Positions 34,990-43,675 of a stretch of 64,000 bases of DNA are shown piece by piece. Under the pieces are notes generated by a model that was given only the letters and a program-made list of their open reading frames with translations, had not been told where the DNA came from and searched no databases. The stretch is from Chryseobacterium arachidis. Its GTDB lineage: Bacteria > Bacteroidota > Bacteroidia > Flavobacteriales > Weeksellaceae. Every line of letters starts with the position of its first letter. Position 1 is the stretch's first letter. The stretch lies in NCBI RefSeq assembly GCF_900129245.1, contig NZ_FQUT01000001.1, positions 682,001-746,000 on the forward strand, given 5' to 3'. A program made the position numbers and the translations under genes.

Positions 34990-35073
34990 GAATCCGAAAG
35001 ATTCAATATGAATAGCCGTAGGTGCAACCTATGGAAATGGTGAAAAAATCATCAATAGAACCCAAAAGGGTTC
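34990..35073 (+). repeat. paired-hairpin elements between carA and carB
   Basis: Degenerate first hairpin GAATC-CGAAA-GATTC (34990-35004), intact second hairpin CCGTAGGT-GCA-ACCTATGG (35016-35034), then a lone GAACCC-AAAA-GGGTTC hairpin (35058-35073) 27 bp before carB. Confidence 0.85.
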
Positions 35074-35100
35074 AAAACTAACAAAAAGGATAAATTTAAA

Positions 35101-38100
35101 ATGAAAAGAAACGACATAAAAACAATTTTAGTAATCGGTTCAGGTCCAATCATCATCGGTCAGGCGGCAGAATTTGATTACGCAGGAACGCAGGCTTGTC
35201 TGTCTTTGAAGGAAGAAGGCTACAAGGTAATTTTGATCAACTCAAACCCTGCAACGATTATGACGGATGTTGAAATCGCAGATAAAGTATATATCGAACC
35301 GATTTCACTTCAGTTTGTAAGTCATATCATCAGAAAAGAGCGTCCGGATGCGCTTTTACCAACTTTGGGTGGACAAACTGGTCTTAACATGGCGGTAGAA
35401 TTGGAAAAATCAGGAATTCTTGAAGAATGTAAAGTAGAAGTTTTAGGAACAAAACTTTCAGCGATCAACAGAGCGGAAGACAGAGATTTGTTCCGTGAAT
35501 TGATGAGAGAATTGAACGAGCCGGTTCCGGAATCAGACATTGTAAATACGGTAGAAGGAGCTTTAAATTTTGCTAACGAAATCGGTTATCCTGTAATTGT
35601 TCGTCCTGCCTTCACAATGGGAGGAACAGGTGGTGGAATCGCTGCCACTGAAGCAGAATTAAAAGAAATCGCCGAATTAGGATTAAAACACAGTCCTGTT
35701 ACACAGTGTTTGATTGAAAGATCCATCGCTGGTTTCAAAGAAATCGAATATGAAGTAATGCGTGATGCAAACGACAACGCAATTGTGGTTTGTAACATGG
35801 AAAATATAGATCCGGTTGGAGTTCACACAGGAGATTCAATCGTTGTGGCGCCTTCTCAAACGCTTTCAGACAGAGAGTATCAGATGTTGAGAAACGCTTC
35901 ACTAAAAATCATCAGAGCTTTAGGAATTGAAGGGGGATGTAACGTACAGTTGGCATTAGATCCACATTCATTCAACTATTATATTATCGAAGTAAACCCG
36001 AGAGTTTCCCGTTCATCAGCTTTAGCATCAAAGGCAACTGGTTATCCGATTGCTAAAATTGCTGCAAAAATCGCAGTAGGATTAACACTTGATGAAATCA
36101 TGAATCCTGTTACAGGAAAGACTTACGCTTGTTTCGAACCAGCTTTGGATTATGTGGTAACTAAATTTCCAAGATTCCCGTTCGATAAATTCGAAACTGC
36201 GGACAGAAGATTATCAACGCAAATGAAAGCGACGGGTGAAGTAATGGCCATCGGAAGAAATTTCGAAGAATCTTTACAGAAAGCCATCCGTTCATTAGAA
36301 ACAGGAATCAGACATATCGGTTTAAAAACGAAACAAGCTGCAGCTTTAACAGCTGAAGAAATCGAAAGAAGAATCAGAGTTTGTGATGACGAAAGATTGT
36401 TCATTATCGGTGATGCTTTAAGAAGAGGATACGATTGGGAACAAATCGTAGAATGGAGTAAAATCGATAAGTTTTTCATCTGGAAAATCAAGAAATTAAT
36501 TGATTTCGAAAAGACAATTGCTGAAAATAAATTCAACAAAGAAATTGTATTAGAAGCTAAAAAATTAGGTTTCGCAGATGTAAATATTGCAGTTCTTTGG
36601 GATGTGACTGAGCGTGAAGTTTTCAATTTCAGAAAAGAAAACGGAGTAATGCCGGTTTATAAAATGGTAGACACATGTGCTGCGGAATTCGAATCTGAAA
36701 CCCCATATTTCTACGGAACTTACGAAGAAGAAAACGAAAGCGTTGCTTCCGATAAAGAAAAAATCATCGTTCTGGGTTCAGGACCTATCAGAATTGGACA
36801 GGGAGTTGAGTTCGATTACGCGACAGTTCATTCAGTTTGGGCAATCAAAGAAATGGGTTACGAAGCAATCATCATCAACAACAACCCTGAAACAGTTTCT
36901 ACAGACTTCTCAATTTCAGATAAATTATACTTCGAACCATTAACGGAAGAAGATGTAATGAACATCATCGAATTGGAAAAACCAAAAGGGGTAGTCGTAC
37001 AGTTTGGTGGCCAAACAGCGATCAACTTAGCCGATAAATTGGCAGCTCACGGAGTTCAGATTTTGGGAACTTCTTTGGAAGATTTAGATAGAGCTGAAAA
37101 TAGAGATAAGTTTGAAAAAGCCCTTCAGGAAATGGGAATTCCTCAACCTTTAGGAAAAACTTCAACATCGAAAGAAGAAGCCATTAAAATCGCTAACGAA
37201 ATCGGTTATCCGGTTTTAGTTCGTCCAAGCTACGTTTTAGGAGGTAGAGCCATGGAAATTGTGTACTCAGAAAGCGAATTGGCTCATTACATGGAGTTTG
37301 CGGTAGATGCAAGTCCGGAACACCCAGTTTTGGTTGACAGATACATGGTTGGAAAAGAAATTGAAGTTGATGCAATTTGCGATGGTGAAACGGTAATCAT
37401 TCCGGGAATTATGGAGCACATCGAAAGAGCAGGAGTTCACTCTGGAGACTCGATTGCGGTGTATCCTCCACAGAATATTTCACAAAGTGAGGTTGATACT
37501 TTGGTAGATTATACGCAAAGATTAGCAAAAGGATTGAATGTAGTTGGTCTAATGAACATTCAGTACGTTCTTTTCGAAGGAAATGTGTATGTGATCGAAG
37601 TAAATCCACGTTCATCAAGAACAGTTCCTTTCTTGTCTAAAATCACGGATGTTCCAATGGCAAATTTGGCGACGAAAGCAATTTTAGGTCAAAAACTGAC
37701 AGATTTAGGATACAAAAACGGATTGGTTCCAAATAAAGAAGGGGTTTTCGTAAAAGTTCCTGTGTTCTCTTTCTCTAAATTAACGAAAGTTGATATCTCT
37801 TTAGGCCCTGAAATGAAGTCTACGGGAGAGGTTATGGGTAAAGATACAACACTTGAAAAAGCTCTTTACAAAGGATTGGTTGCAGCGGGAAGAAAAGTTC
37901 CGATGCACGGTTCGATCTTGTTCACAGTAGCCGATAAACACAAGCAGGAAGCGGCTGATTTGGCTGCTAGATTCCATGAAGTTGGTTTCAGAATCTGGGC
38001 TACGGAAGGAACGGCGAAATTCTTCGAAGAAAAAGGAATTCCTTGTAAAATAGGCTACAAAATAGGAGAGGAAGATGTAAACCTAATCGATCTGATTCAG

Positions 38101-38280
38101 AAAGGAAAAGTTCAGTATGTTGTTAATACGACTACAAAAGGAAAACAAGCTGAAAGAGACGGTTTCCAGATCAGAAGAATGAGTGTGGAAAATGGTGTTC
38201 CTTGTTTAACATCAATGGATACAGTTGAAGCGATCTTGAAAGTAATCGAAAGTATGAGTTTCAAAATGGAAACGATGTAG
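35101..38280 (+). CDS. carB: carbamoyl-phosphate synthase large subunit
   Basis: 1059 residues with the duplicated layout: two ATP-grasp units, each with a pre-ATP-grasp start ([19 protein letters not shown] and [19 protein letters not shown]) and paired GGRA/GGTGGG loops, then a C-terminal MGS-like allosteric domain ([19 protein letters not shown] ... [15 protein letters not shown]). It is slightly shorter than E. coli CarB (1073). A rho-independent terminator follows, ending the pyrB-carAB unit. Confidence 0.96.
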   Translation: MKRNDIKTILVIGSGPIIIGQAAEFDYAGTQACLSLKEEGYKVILINSNPATIMTDVEIADKVYIEPISLQFVSHIIRKERPDALLPTLGGQTGLNMAVELEKSGILEECKVEVLGTKLSAINRAEDRDLFRELMRELNEPVPESDIVNTVEGALNFANEIGYPVIVRPAFTMGGTGGGIAATEAELKEIAELGLKHSPVTQCLIERSIAGFKEIEYEVMRDANDNAIVVCNMENIDPVGVHTGDSIVVAPSQTLSDREYQMLRNASLKIIRALGIEGGCNVQLALDPHSFNYYIIEVNPRVSRSSALASKATGYPIAKIAAKIAVGLTLDEIMNPVTGKTYACFEPALDYVVTKFPRFPFDKFETADRRLSTQMKATGEVMAIGRNFEESLQKAIRSLETGIRHIGLKTKQAAALTAEEIERRIRVCDDERLFIIGDALRRGYDWEQIVEWSKIDKFFIWKIKKLIDFEKTIAENKFNKEIVLEAKKLGFADVNIAVLWDVTEREVFNFRKENGVMPVYKMVDTCAAEFESETPYFYGTYEEENESVASDKEKIIVLGSGPIRIGQGVEFDYATVHSVWAIKEMGYEAIIINNNPETVSTDFSISDKLYFEPLTEEDVMNIIELEKPKGVVVQFGGQTAINLADKLAAHGVQILGTSLEDLDRAENRDKFEKALQEMGIPQPLGKTSTSKEEAIKIANEIGYPVLVRPSYVLGGRAMEIVYSESELAHYMEFAVDASPEHPVLVDRYMVGKEIEVDAICDGETVIIPGIMEHIERAGVHSGDSIAVYPPQNISQSEVDTLVDYTQRLAKGLNVVGLMNIQYVLFEGNVYVIEVNPRSSRTVPFLSKITDVPMANLATKAILGQKLTDLGYKNGLVPNKEGVFVKVPVFSFSKLTKVDISLGPEMKSTGEVMGKDTTLEKALYKGLVAAGRKVPMHGSILFTVADKHKQEAADLAARFHEVGFRIWATEGTAKFFEEKGIPCKIGYKIGEEDVNLIDLIQKGKVQYVVNTTTKGKQAERDGFQIRRMSVENGVPCLTSMDTVEAILKVIESMSFKMETM

Positions 38281-38301
38281 TTTTCGGATTAAGATAAAGT
38301 A

Positions 38302-38328
38302 AAAGGCGGGAGATTTTCTTCCGCCTTT
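38302..38328 (+). terminator. terminator after carB
   Basis: 12-bp stem AAAGGCGGGAGA / TCTTCCGCCTTT with one G-U pair and a TTT loop, 22 bp after the stop; it also faces the convergent gene at 38355. Confidence 0.8.
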
Positions 38329-38354
38329 CTATTTGAGATTATTTTACTAAAAGC

Positions 38355-39122
38355 TTATTTTTCCTCATCATCTTCCAATTTGTATCTCGTCCATTTTCCG
38401 CCGACAGAACTTCGTTCAGCTTCTTCGCCATAATCAAGATCGAAAACGTTATTTAACGTTTGATCAGATTTTATTAATTCTTCCAAAGCAACAATTCTGA
38501 TATCATCAGGCATTTGGTCTCCTGTTAAAAATTGCCAATCTCCATCATTGTCATGAACAACTCTTAAAATAGGTTTAGATTCTTCAAGCCATTGTTTTGT
38601 AGTAAAAGTTGTTAAGTTTTTGGGTTCATAAAATTTGAATTCAGCATTTCTATCTAATAATGGCTGTATGAATAAAAATTCTTCCTCAAAATTTTCTTCC
38701 CAGGGAAACTTATCATTTCGGTCTGTCCAGATCAATTGTAAAGCATCAAATCCTTTATCTTGATAATAATTTAGAGCTGAACCAAAATAATCGGGAATAT
38801 TTCTTTTATCAACGTTTAAAAAATAAGCTCGGCTATTATTAAATATTTCATCGTAAACTTTTCCACTTTGGATTGCCTCACCTTTTTTTAAAATTTCAGC
38901 AATATCATTAATTATTTTATGAGCCAAATCATTAGAAAGCCCAAAACAAATAATCTCAGGATGCTTATAAGTCTTCTCCAAACCTACACTGTAAGCAAAT
39001 GATGGTAAATATTCTGTAGAACTAACCATGATAACTTGAAGTCCGAACTGTTCAATGTTTTGTCTTGTCTGCTCCAGTAAATCTTCTCTACTTATACAAT
39101 CATGTTGATCTTCTTCTTTCAT
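38355..39122 (-). CDS. DUF4262 domain protein
   Basis: 255 residues. Residues ~20-150 match DUF4262: VIMVSSTEYLPSFAYSVGLEKTYKHPEIICFGLS, then KIINDIAEILKKG. The C-terminal ~100 residues hold a VVHDNDGDWQFLTGD segment typical of a second small DUF often fused to it. Function unknown; members are scattered and sometimes near phage or defence genes. Single gene, convergent with carB. Confidence 0.8.
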   Translation of the reverse strand: MKEEDQHDCISREDLLEQTRQNIEQFGLQVIMVSSTEYLPSFAYSVGLEKTYKHPEIICFGLSNDLAHKIINDIAEILKKGEAIQSGKVYDEIFNNSRAYFLNVDKRNIPDYFGSALNYYQDKGFDALQLIWTDRNDKFPWEENFEEEFLFIQPLLDRNAEFKFYEPKNLTTFTTKQWLEESKPILRVVHDNDGDWQFLTGDQMPDDIRIVALEELIKSDQTLNNVFDLDYGEEAERSSVGGKWTRYKLEDDEEK

Positions 39123-39198
39123 TTTACATTAAATATTAAGCTCATATACAGACCGATTTGGAATACCATCCGAATTTATTATATATGATTAAAAAAGT

Positions 39199-39330
39199 TC
39201 ATTTTAATCTATCTTTATGGGTATCTTCAGGGTTTTGTGAAGTATGAAAAACTCTGAAAATTTTTATACTCTGCTTTTCTTTTTCAATTTTATAAATGAT
39301 AATACCGCCAAAGGAAGACTGTGAAAATCG
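39199..39330 (-). pseudogene. remnant of a RelE/ParE-family toxin gene
   Basis: In the 335-bp gap, the minus strand keeps 43 codons in frame: GGIIIYKIEKEKQSIKIFRVFHT then SQNPED and a stop. This is the C-terminal strand pair of ParE/RelE toxins (...I.RVFHTSRNP). A stop codon lies immediately upstream in frame at 39331-39333, and no start or antitoxin is visible. The rest of the gap is AT-rich with nothing recognisable. Confidence 0.6.
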
Positions 39331-39457
39331 TTATAAATGATATGTAATGTATTAGAATTCATTGCTTAAATTTTATTAAAGTTAATAAATTTAAACATTA
39401 GATCAACTTTCTTTATCTCAAAACAAACTTAATTGATCTAGATAATAATAGTTAATT

Positions 39458-40240
39458 TTACCCTAAACTCCTATCTAAATGCACATACCCACCATCAACA
39501 TGAATCAGCTGTCCCGTTGTATGTGAAGATTTCTCCGATAACAGAAATGCAGCCATATTCGCAATTTCTTCCGAAGTCGTCATTCTGTTTTCCAAAGGAA
39601 TTTTTGAGGTAATACTTTTCAGTTTTTCCTCCGGATTTTCAAAAGTAGAAATCCAAGATTGGTAAAGCGGAGTCCACGCTTCGGCAACAATAATCGCATT
39701 TACACGAATCCTGAAAGGTAAAAGTTCTACTGCCCATTCTCTAGTTAACGCATTTCTTGCTCCATTTGCTGCGGCATAACCTGAAGTTCCGCCTTGTCCT
39801 GTTTCTGCGGTTTTGCTACCGATATTAACGATAGATCCTTTACTTTCTTTCAAATAGGGAAGCGCATGATGCACCAAAAGATAATAATGCACCACATTCT
39901 TGTGATAAGATGCAATGAATTCTTCATATGAACCATTTTCCAGACCAACGCCGTCGTTCACACCGGCATTATTGACGATTCCATCAATTTTACCATATTT
40001 TTTTATCACTTCATCAACGGCTTTTTTGCATTCTTCGGGTTGAGAAAGTTCGGCAGTCACAAAATCTGCTTTTCCACCGTTTTCAATGATTTCCTGAACC
40101 GCTTTTCTGTTGTCTTCTTGATTTCTTCCTATGATGATTGGAAAAGCTTTTTCTTCTGCTAAGATTTTAACAATGCCGTTTCCGATGCCTTTTGCACCGC
40201 CACTTATGATGATTATTTTATGATCTAAATTTAAATTCAT
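39458..40240 (-). CDS. SDR oxidoreductase, likely L-fucose dehydrogenase
   Basis: 260 residues, classical SDR: GGAKGIG cofactor loop, NNAG, catalytic Ser in NIGSKTA and YxxxN-type catalytic segment (SGYAAANGARNAL). The catalytic Lys position of YxxxK reads Asn here, which is odd. The segment EAWTPLYQSWI resembles L-fucose dehydrogenases, including the mammalian enzyme HSD17B14. Last gene of the fucose cluster; it would oxidise L-fucose to the lactone. Confidence 0.75.
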   Translation of the reverse strand: MNLNLDHKIIIISGGAKGIGNGIVKILAEEKAFPIIIGRNQEDNRKAVQEIIENGGKADFVTAELSQPEECKKAVDEVIKKYGKIDGIVNNAGVNDGVGLENGSYEEFIASYHKNVVHYYLLVHHALPYLKESKGSIVNIGSKTAETGQGGTSGYAAANGARNALTREWAVELLPFRIRVNAIIVAEAWTPLYQSWISTFENPEEKLKSITSKIPLENRMTTSEEIANMAAFLLSEKSSHTTGQLIHVDGGYVHLDRSLG

Positions 40241-40250
40241 GTTTTTGTTT

Positions 40251-40340
40251 TTAAACGCAAAGAGCGCAAAGATTTTTTTAACTACTAACTGTTTTTAAGT
40301 TCGCAAAGGCGTTTCACTTAGCAAAGATCTCAAAGGTTTT
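40251..40340. repeat. AACGCAAAG...GTTCGCAAAGGCG element, copy 1
   Basis: AACGCAAAGAGCGCAAAGATTTTTT, ~20 bp, AAGTTCGCAAAGGCGTTTCACTTAGCAAAGATCTCAAAG. The same plan occurs at 42586, 43471 and 45358, each just upstream of a gene of the fucose cluster. Confidence 0.8.
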
Positions 40341-40369
40341 TAATGTTTTAAATTTTAAAAATAAAAATC

Positions 40370-40458
40370 TTTGATTTTTTAAACTTATGTGCTCTAAATA
40401 TTCTCAAAGTATTTAACTAAAACCTAATGTGACTTATGTGTCAAAAACTTTTGTGGTT
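40370..40458. repeat. relative of the 26503 element
   Basis: Carries AACTTATGTG, TTCTCAAAGTATT, TGTGACTTATGTG and ACTTTTGTGGTTAAA in the same order as the right half of 26503-26674. Confidence 0.55.
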
Positions 40459-40461
40459 AAA

Positions 40462-41286
40462 TTATAAATTGTAAAACTTTAAAGCATTTCTAAAGTAAAA
40501 AAGTTCCTGTTCTTCCTTTGAAAACTGAGTTAGATATTTTGAAATCAATTCCAACCACAAAACATAATTTCCGCCCAATAACATGACAGGCCAATCGCTT
40601 CCGAAAACCAACCGCTCAATTCCAAACTGATTAAAAATAAAATCCAAAGTTTCAAAAATTGATTTTTCATCCATCAAATTCCAATTTCCCTGCGTTAAAA
40701 GTCCTGAGATCTTACAAAACATATTGGGGTTTTTCGCCAGTTCTGAAATGTTTTCTTTCCAGTCTCTCAAATCATTCGTTGCCAAATTGGGTTTTCCGCA
40801 ATGATCTAAAATAAAAGGTTGGTCTGGTAATTTTTCCGAGAGTTTTACTGCATCGGAAAGTTGATGTTGTCTCAATAAAATATCAAAAGTATAATTAAAT
40901 TGATGAAGTTTTTTGATTCCATGAAATACGTTTTCCTTCAGTAGAAATCCGATGTCTTCTCCTTCTGCAATATGCCTGAAACCTTTTATTAATTTTTCTG
41001 ATTGGTATTGTTGAAGCGATTCTTCCAATTTTTCACAAGTCAGATCAACCCAGCCTACAATTCCTTTAATAAAAGAATTTTCTTTAGCTAAATTCAATAA
41101 AAACGCAGTTTCCTCATCACTTTGATCTGCCTGAACAGCGATACAACCTTCAATCTGATTTTCATTGATATACAACGAAAAATCTTCGGGGAGAAAATCT
41201 CGCTGAATAACTGTCATTTCATTCGTAATCCAGGCATCGCGAATCGGATCAAATTTCCAAAAATGTACGTGAGAATCAATAATCAT
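40462..41286 (-). CDS. amidohydrolase-2 family lactonase, likely L-fuconolactonase
   Basis: 274 residues. Metal motif IDSHVHFWKFDP at the N-terminus, FILDHCGKPN in the middle and VFGSDWPVMLLGG near the end. These match the COG3618 amidohydrolases that open L-fucono-1,5-lactone (and the related L-rhamnono-lactone). In the cluster it follows fucose oxidation. Transcribed leftward after the mutarotase gene with an 83-bp gap. Confidence 0.82.
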   Translation of the reverse strand: MIIDSHVHFWKFDPIRDAWITNEMTVIQRDFLPEDFSLYINENQIEGCIAVQADQSDEETAFLLNLAKENSFIKGIVGWVDLTCEKLEESLQQYQSEKLIKGFRHIAEGEDIGFLLKENVFHGIKKLHQFNYTFDILLRQHQLSDAVKLSEKLPDQPFILDHCGKPNLATNDLRDWKENISELAKNPNMFCKISGLLTQGNWNLMDEKSIFETLDFIFNQFGIERLVFGSDWPVMLLGGNYVLWLELISKYLTQFSKEEQELFYFRNALKFYNL

Positions 41287-41369
41287 TTAAATCAATTTTT
41301 GTTGAATATATTTACTGCAAAAGCACCAAAATATTTTTTGCGGTTTAAAAAATATCATGTACTCAAAAT

Positions 41370-41699
41370 TTATAAAGAAAATATTTTGTCCATCAACTGC
41401 CACTTTTCTCCCGGCTTTGAATGAGGCAATTGCTGCTGAAATTTCCACATCAGTTCTTCCCATTCATGAACTTTAGGATTATTGTTATCCCATTCATTTT
41501 TAGCTTCAAAAGAAAAATTTTCATCCGCTTCAATAATCATCATTAATCTATTCTGAACACGGTAAATTTCCATATTGGAAATTCCCGAATCCAAAATACT
41601 TTGCCTGATTTCCGGCCAGATATTCTGATGATATTTTTCATACTGTGCAATCAGTTCAGAATCATCAATTAAATCGAGAGCGAGACAGAATTTTTTCAT
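41370..41699 (-). CDS. L-rhamnose/L-fucose mutarotase-type protein
   Basis: 109 residues of the RhaM/DUF718 fold: CLALDLIDD, YEKYHQNIWPEI (with the catalytic His), NMEIYRVQNRLMMIIEA and VHEWEELMWKFQ. It interconverts anomers of a 6-deoxy sugar so that the dehydrogenase receives the right form. Starts within the FAH-gene stop (ATGA). The family name is RhaM; here the context points to fucose. Confidence 0.85.
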   Translation of the reverse strand: MKKFCLALDLIDDSELIAQYEKYHQNIWPEIRQSILDSGISNMEIYRVQNRLMMIIEADENFSFEAKNEWDNNNPKVHEWEELMWKFQQQLPHSKPGEKWQLMDKIFSL

Positions 41700-42547
41700 T
41701 CGTCGTACGCTTTTACTTTCTGTGTGCTGCTTCCCAAACCGTCAATTCCCAGTTCCACAATATCTCCCGGTTTCAGATACCAAGGTTCCGGTTTCTGCCC
41801 CAAACCAACACCGGCAGGCGTTCCCGTTGTAATTAGATCGCCCGGAAGTAATGTCATAAACTGACTGATATAGCTCACCACATAAGGAATATTGAAAATT
41901 AAATTTGAAGTATTACCATCCTGTAAAATTTTTCCGTTCACTTTTAGCCATAAGCGAAGGTTATGAACATCGTCAATTTCATCAGGCGTCGCAATAAAAG
42001 GCCCAATCGGCGCAAACGTATCACAGCTTTTCCCTTTTACCCATTGTCCGTTTCTTTCCAGCTGAAATTCTCTTTCACTGTAATCGTTATGCAAAACGTA
42101 TCCTGCGACATGTTCCATAGCATTTTCCTCAGAAACATAACTCGCTTTTTTACCAATCACAACGGCTAATTCAACTTCCCAATCGGTTTTCACACTGTTT
42201 TTAGGAATAACCAGATCGTCATTCGGACCGACAATCGCCGACGTCGCCTTAAAAAACAAAATCGGTTCCTGTGGAATGGGAGCATTGGTTTCAGCTGCGT
42301 GGTCTTTATAATTCAATCCTACACAAATGATTTTTGAGGGTCTCGCAAAAGGAGCACCCAATCTTTCATCCTGAGATATTTCCGGCAGATTCTGAGTGTT
42401 GATTTCCGATTTTAAATTTTCGATAGCATCACCCGAAAAGAAGTTTTCGTCATAATCTTTCACCAAATGAGATACGTCAAATCTTTTTTCTCCGATTATG
42501 ACTCCTGGTTTTTCCTGTCCCGGTTTTCCGAATTTTATTAATTTCAT
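41696..42547 (-). CDS. FAH-family hydrolase, likely 2,4-diketo-3-deoxy-L-fuconate hydrolase
   Basis: 283 residues. The C-terminal FAH domain is complete: IICVGLNYKDHAAE, DWEVELAVVIGK (metal-binding Glu), NDYSEREFQ, KSCDTFAPIGP and LITTGTPAGVGLG. In the non-phosphorylating L-fucose route of Xanthomonas an FAH hydrolase splits 2,4-diketo-3-deoxy-L-fuconate into pyruvate and L-lactate. That role is assigned from context. It overlaps the mutarotase by 4 bp. Confidence 0.85.
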   Translation of the reverse strand: MKLIKFGKPGQEKPGVIIGEKRFDVSHLVKDYDENFFSGDAIENLKSEINTQNLPEISQDERLGAPFARPSKIICVGLNYKDHAAETNAPIPQEPILFFKATSAIVGPNDDLVIPKNSVKTDWEVELAVVIGKKASYVSEENAMEHVAGYVLHNDYSEREFQLERNGQWVKGKSCDTFAPIGPFIATPDEIDDVHNLRLWLKVNGKILQDGNTSNLIFNIPYVVSYISQFMTLLPGDLITTGTPAGVGLGQKPEPWYLKPGDIVELGIDGLGSSTQKVKAYDE

Positions 42548-42585
42548 TTTTAAATTTTATTAATTTGATTTTTGCCTAAAATTAT

Positions 42586-42672
42586 TTTAACACAAGGGGC
42601 ACTAAGTTTTTTTAACAACTAATTGTTTTTAAGTTCGCAAAGGCGTTTCATTTAACTAAAGCCACTAAGTTT
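42586..42672. repeat. AACGCAAAG-type element, copy 2
   Basis: ACACAAGGGGCACTAAGTTTTTTTAAC ... AAGTTCGCAAAGGCGTTTCATTTAAC ... CACTAAG; a diverged left part and well-conserved right part, directly upstream of the FAH gene. Confidence 0.75.
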
Positions 42673-42685
42673 TTTTACTTTATAA

Positions 42686-43450
42686 TTAATTATTTAATGT
42701 TGTAAAACCACCATCAATAGGATAATCTACTCCTGTAATGAAAGACGCTTCATCACTGCATAAATACAATGCTAAAGAAGCAACTTCCTCTGGTCGAGCC
42801 ATTCTTCCGATTGGCTGGGTTTTCGATAGTTTTTCAAACATTTCGTCAATTTGATCAGGATAATTTTTCTGTAAAAATCCATCCACGAAAGGAGTGTGAA
42901 CCCTTGCCGGAGAAATAGAATTACAACGAATATTTTCATTGATATAATCTTTGGCAACGCTCATCGTCATTGCTTTTACAGCACCTTTCGCCGTACTGTA
43001 CGCAAAACGGTCGGGAATTCCGACTAATGCGGCAATCGAAGCCATATTGATAATCACACCGCCGTTGGATTTTCTAATTTGCGGAATTCCGGCAAACATA
43101 CAGTTATAAACCCCTTTAATATTGACATTATAAATTTTGTCAAAATCTTCTTCTGAAGTGGTATCCGCTTTTCCAATGTGCGCAATTCCGGCATTATTAA
43201 TCAAAATATGAATTGCTCCGATTTGCTCGAAAACTGCTAAAACATCTTTCTGTTTAGAAACATCACACGCATACACTTTCGCATTTCCTCCTGCATACTG
43301 TATTTTTTCAAGCGTTTCCTGTCCGTTCTGTTCTGTGATTTCGAGAATATGAACTTCCGCACCATTGGCAGCAAGCTGAACGGCAATGGCTTGTCCGATT
43401 CCGCTTCCTCCACCTGTTATTACTGCTTTTTTATTTTTTAATGAAAACAT
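42686..43450 (-). CDS. SDR oxidoreductase, likely 2-keto-3-deoxy-L-fuconate dehydrogenase
   Basis: 254 residues, classical SDR with GGGSGIG, NNAGIAHIG, catalytic Ser in NMASIAAL and YSTAKGA. It belongs to the SDR type that oxidises 2-keto-3-deoxy-L-fuconate at C4 with NAD in the Xanthomonas pathway. The assignment between this SDR and the one at 39458 rests on the WTPLY segment present only in the other. Confidence 0.75.
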   Translation of the reverse strand: MFSLKNKKAVITGGGSGIGQAIAVQLAANGAEVHILEITEQNGQETLEKIQYAGGNAKVYACDVSKQKDVLAVFEQIGAIHILINNAGIAHIGKADTTSEEDFDKIYNVNIKGVYNCMFAGIPQIRKSNGGVIINMASIAALVGIPDRFAYSTAKGAVKAMTMSVAKDYINENIRCNSISPARVHTPFVDGFLQKNYPDQIDEMFEKLSKTQPIGRMARPEEVASLALYLCSDEASFITGVDYPIDGGFTTLNN

Positions 43451-43470
43451 TTTTTATCTTATTTATTTGT

Positions 43471-43574
43471 TTTTAACGCAAAGAGCGCTAAGATTTCTTT
43501 AATATTGTTCTGCATATTTTTCGTTCGCAAAGACGTTTGACTTCGTCGAATCTTCGATTTCACTCAGCTAAGGC
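43471..43574. repeat. AACGCAAAG-type element, copy 3
   Basis: AACGCAAAGAGCGCTAAGATTTCTTT ... GTTCGCAAAGACGTTTGACTTCGTCGAATC ... CAGCTAAGG, directly upstream of the SDR gene. Confidence 0.75.
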
Positions 43575-43675
43575 TTAATGTTGATTTTGAAATGATACCA
43601 TCACTATTTTACCTTTCATTCGTAATGTGAATTCCAACAGACTTGACTCTTTTTACTTTTACCTTGGCTCTTCTA

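Noticed and set aside
33557-35073. CRISPR-like repeats around carA
   Set aside because: Units are palindromic hairpin pairs with uneven spacing and no unique spacers of constant length.
39123-39457. Intact toxin-antitoxin pair
   Set aside because: Only 43 codons of a toxin end remain, with a stop directly upstream and no antitoxin frame.
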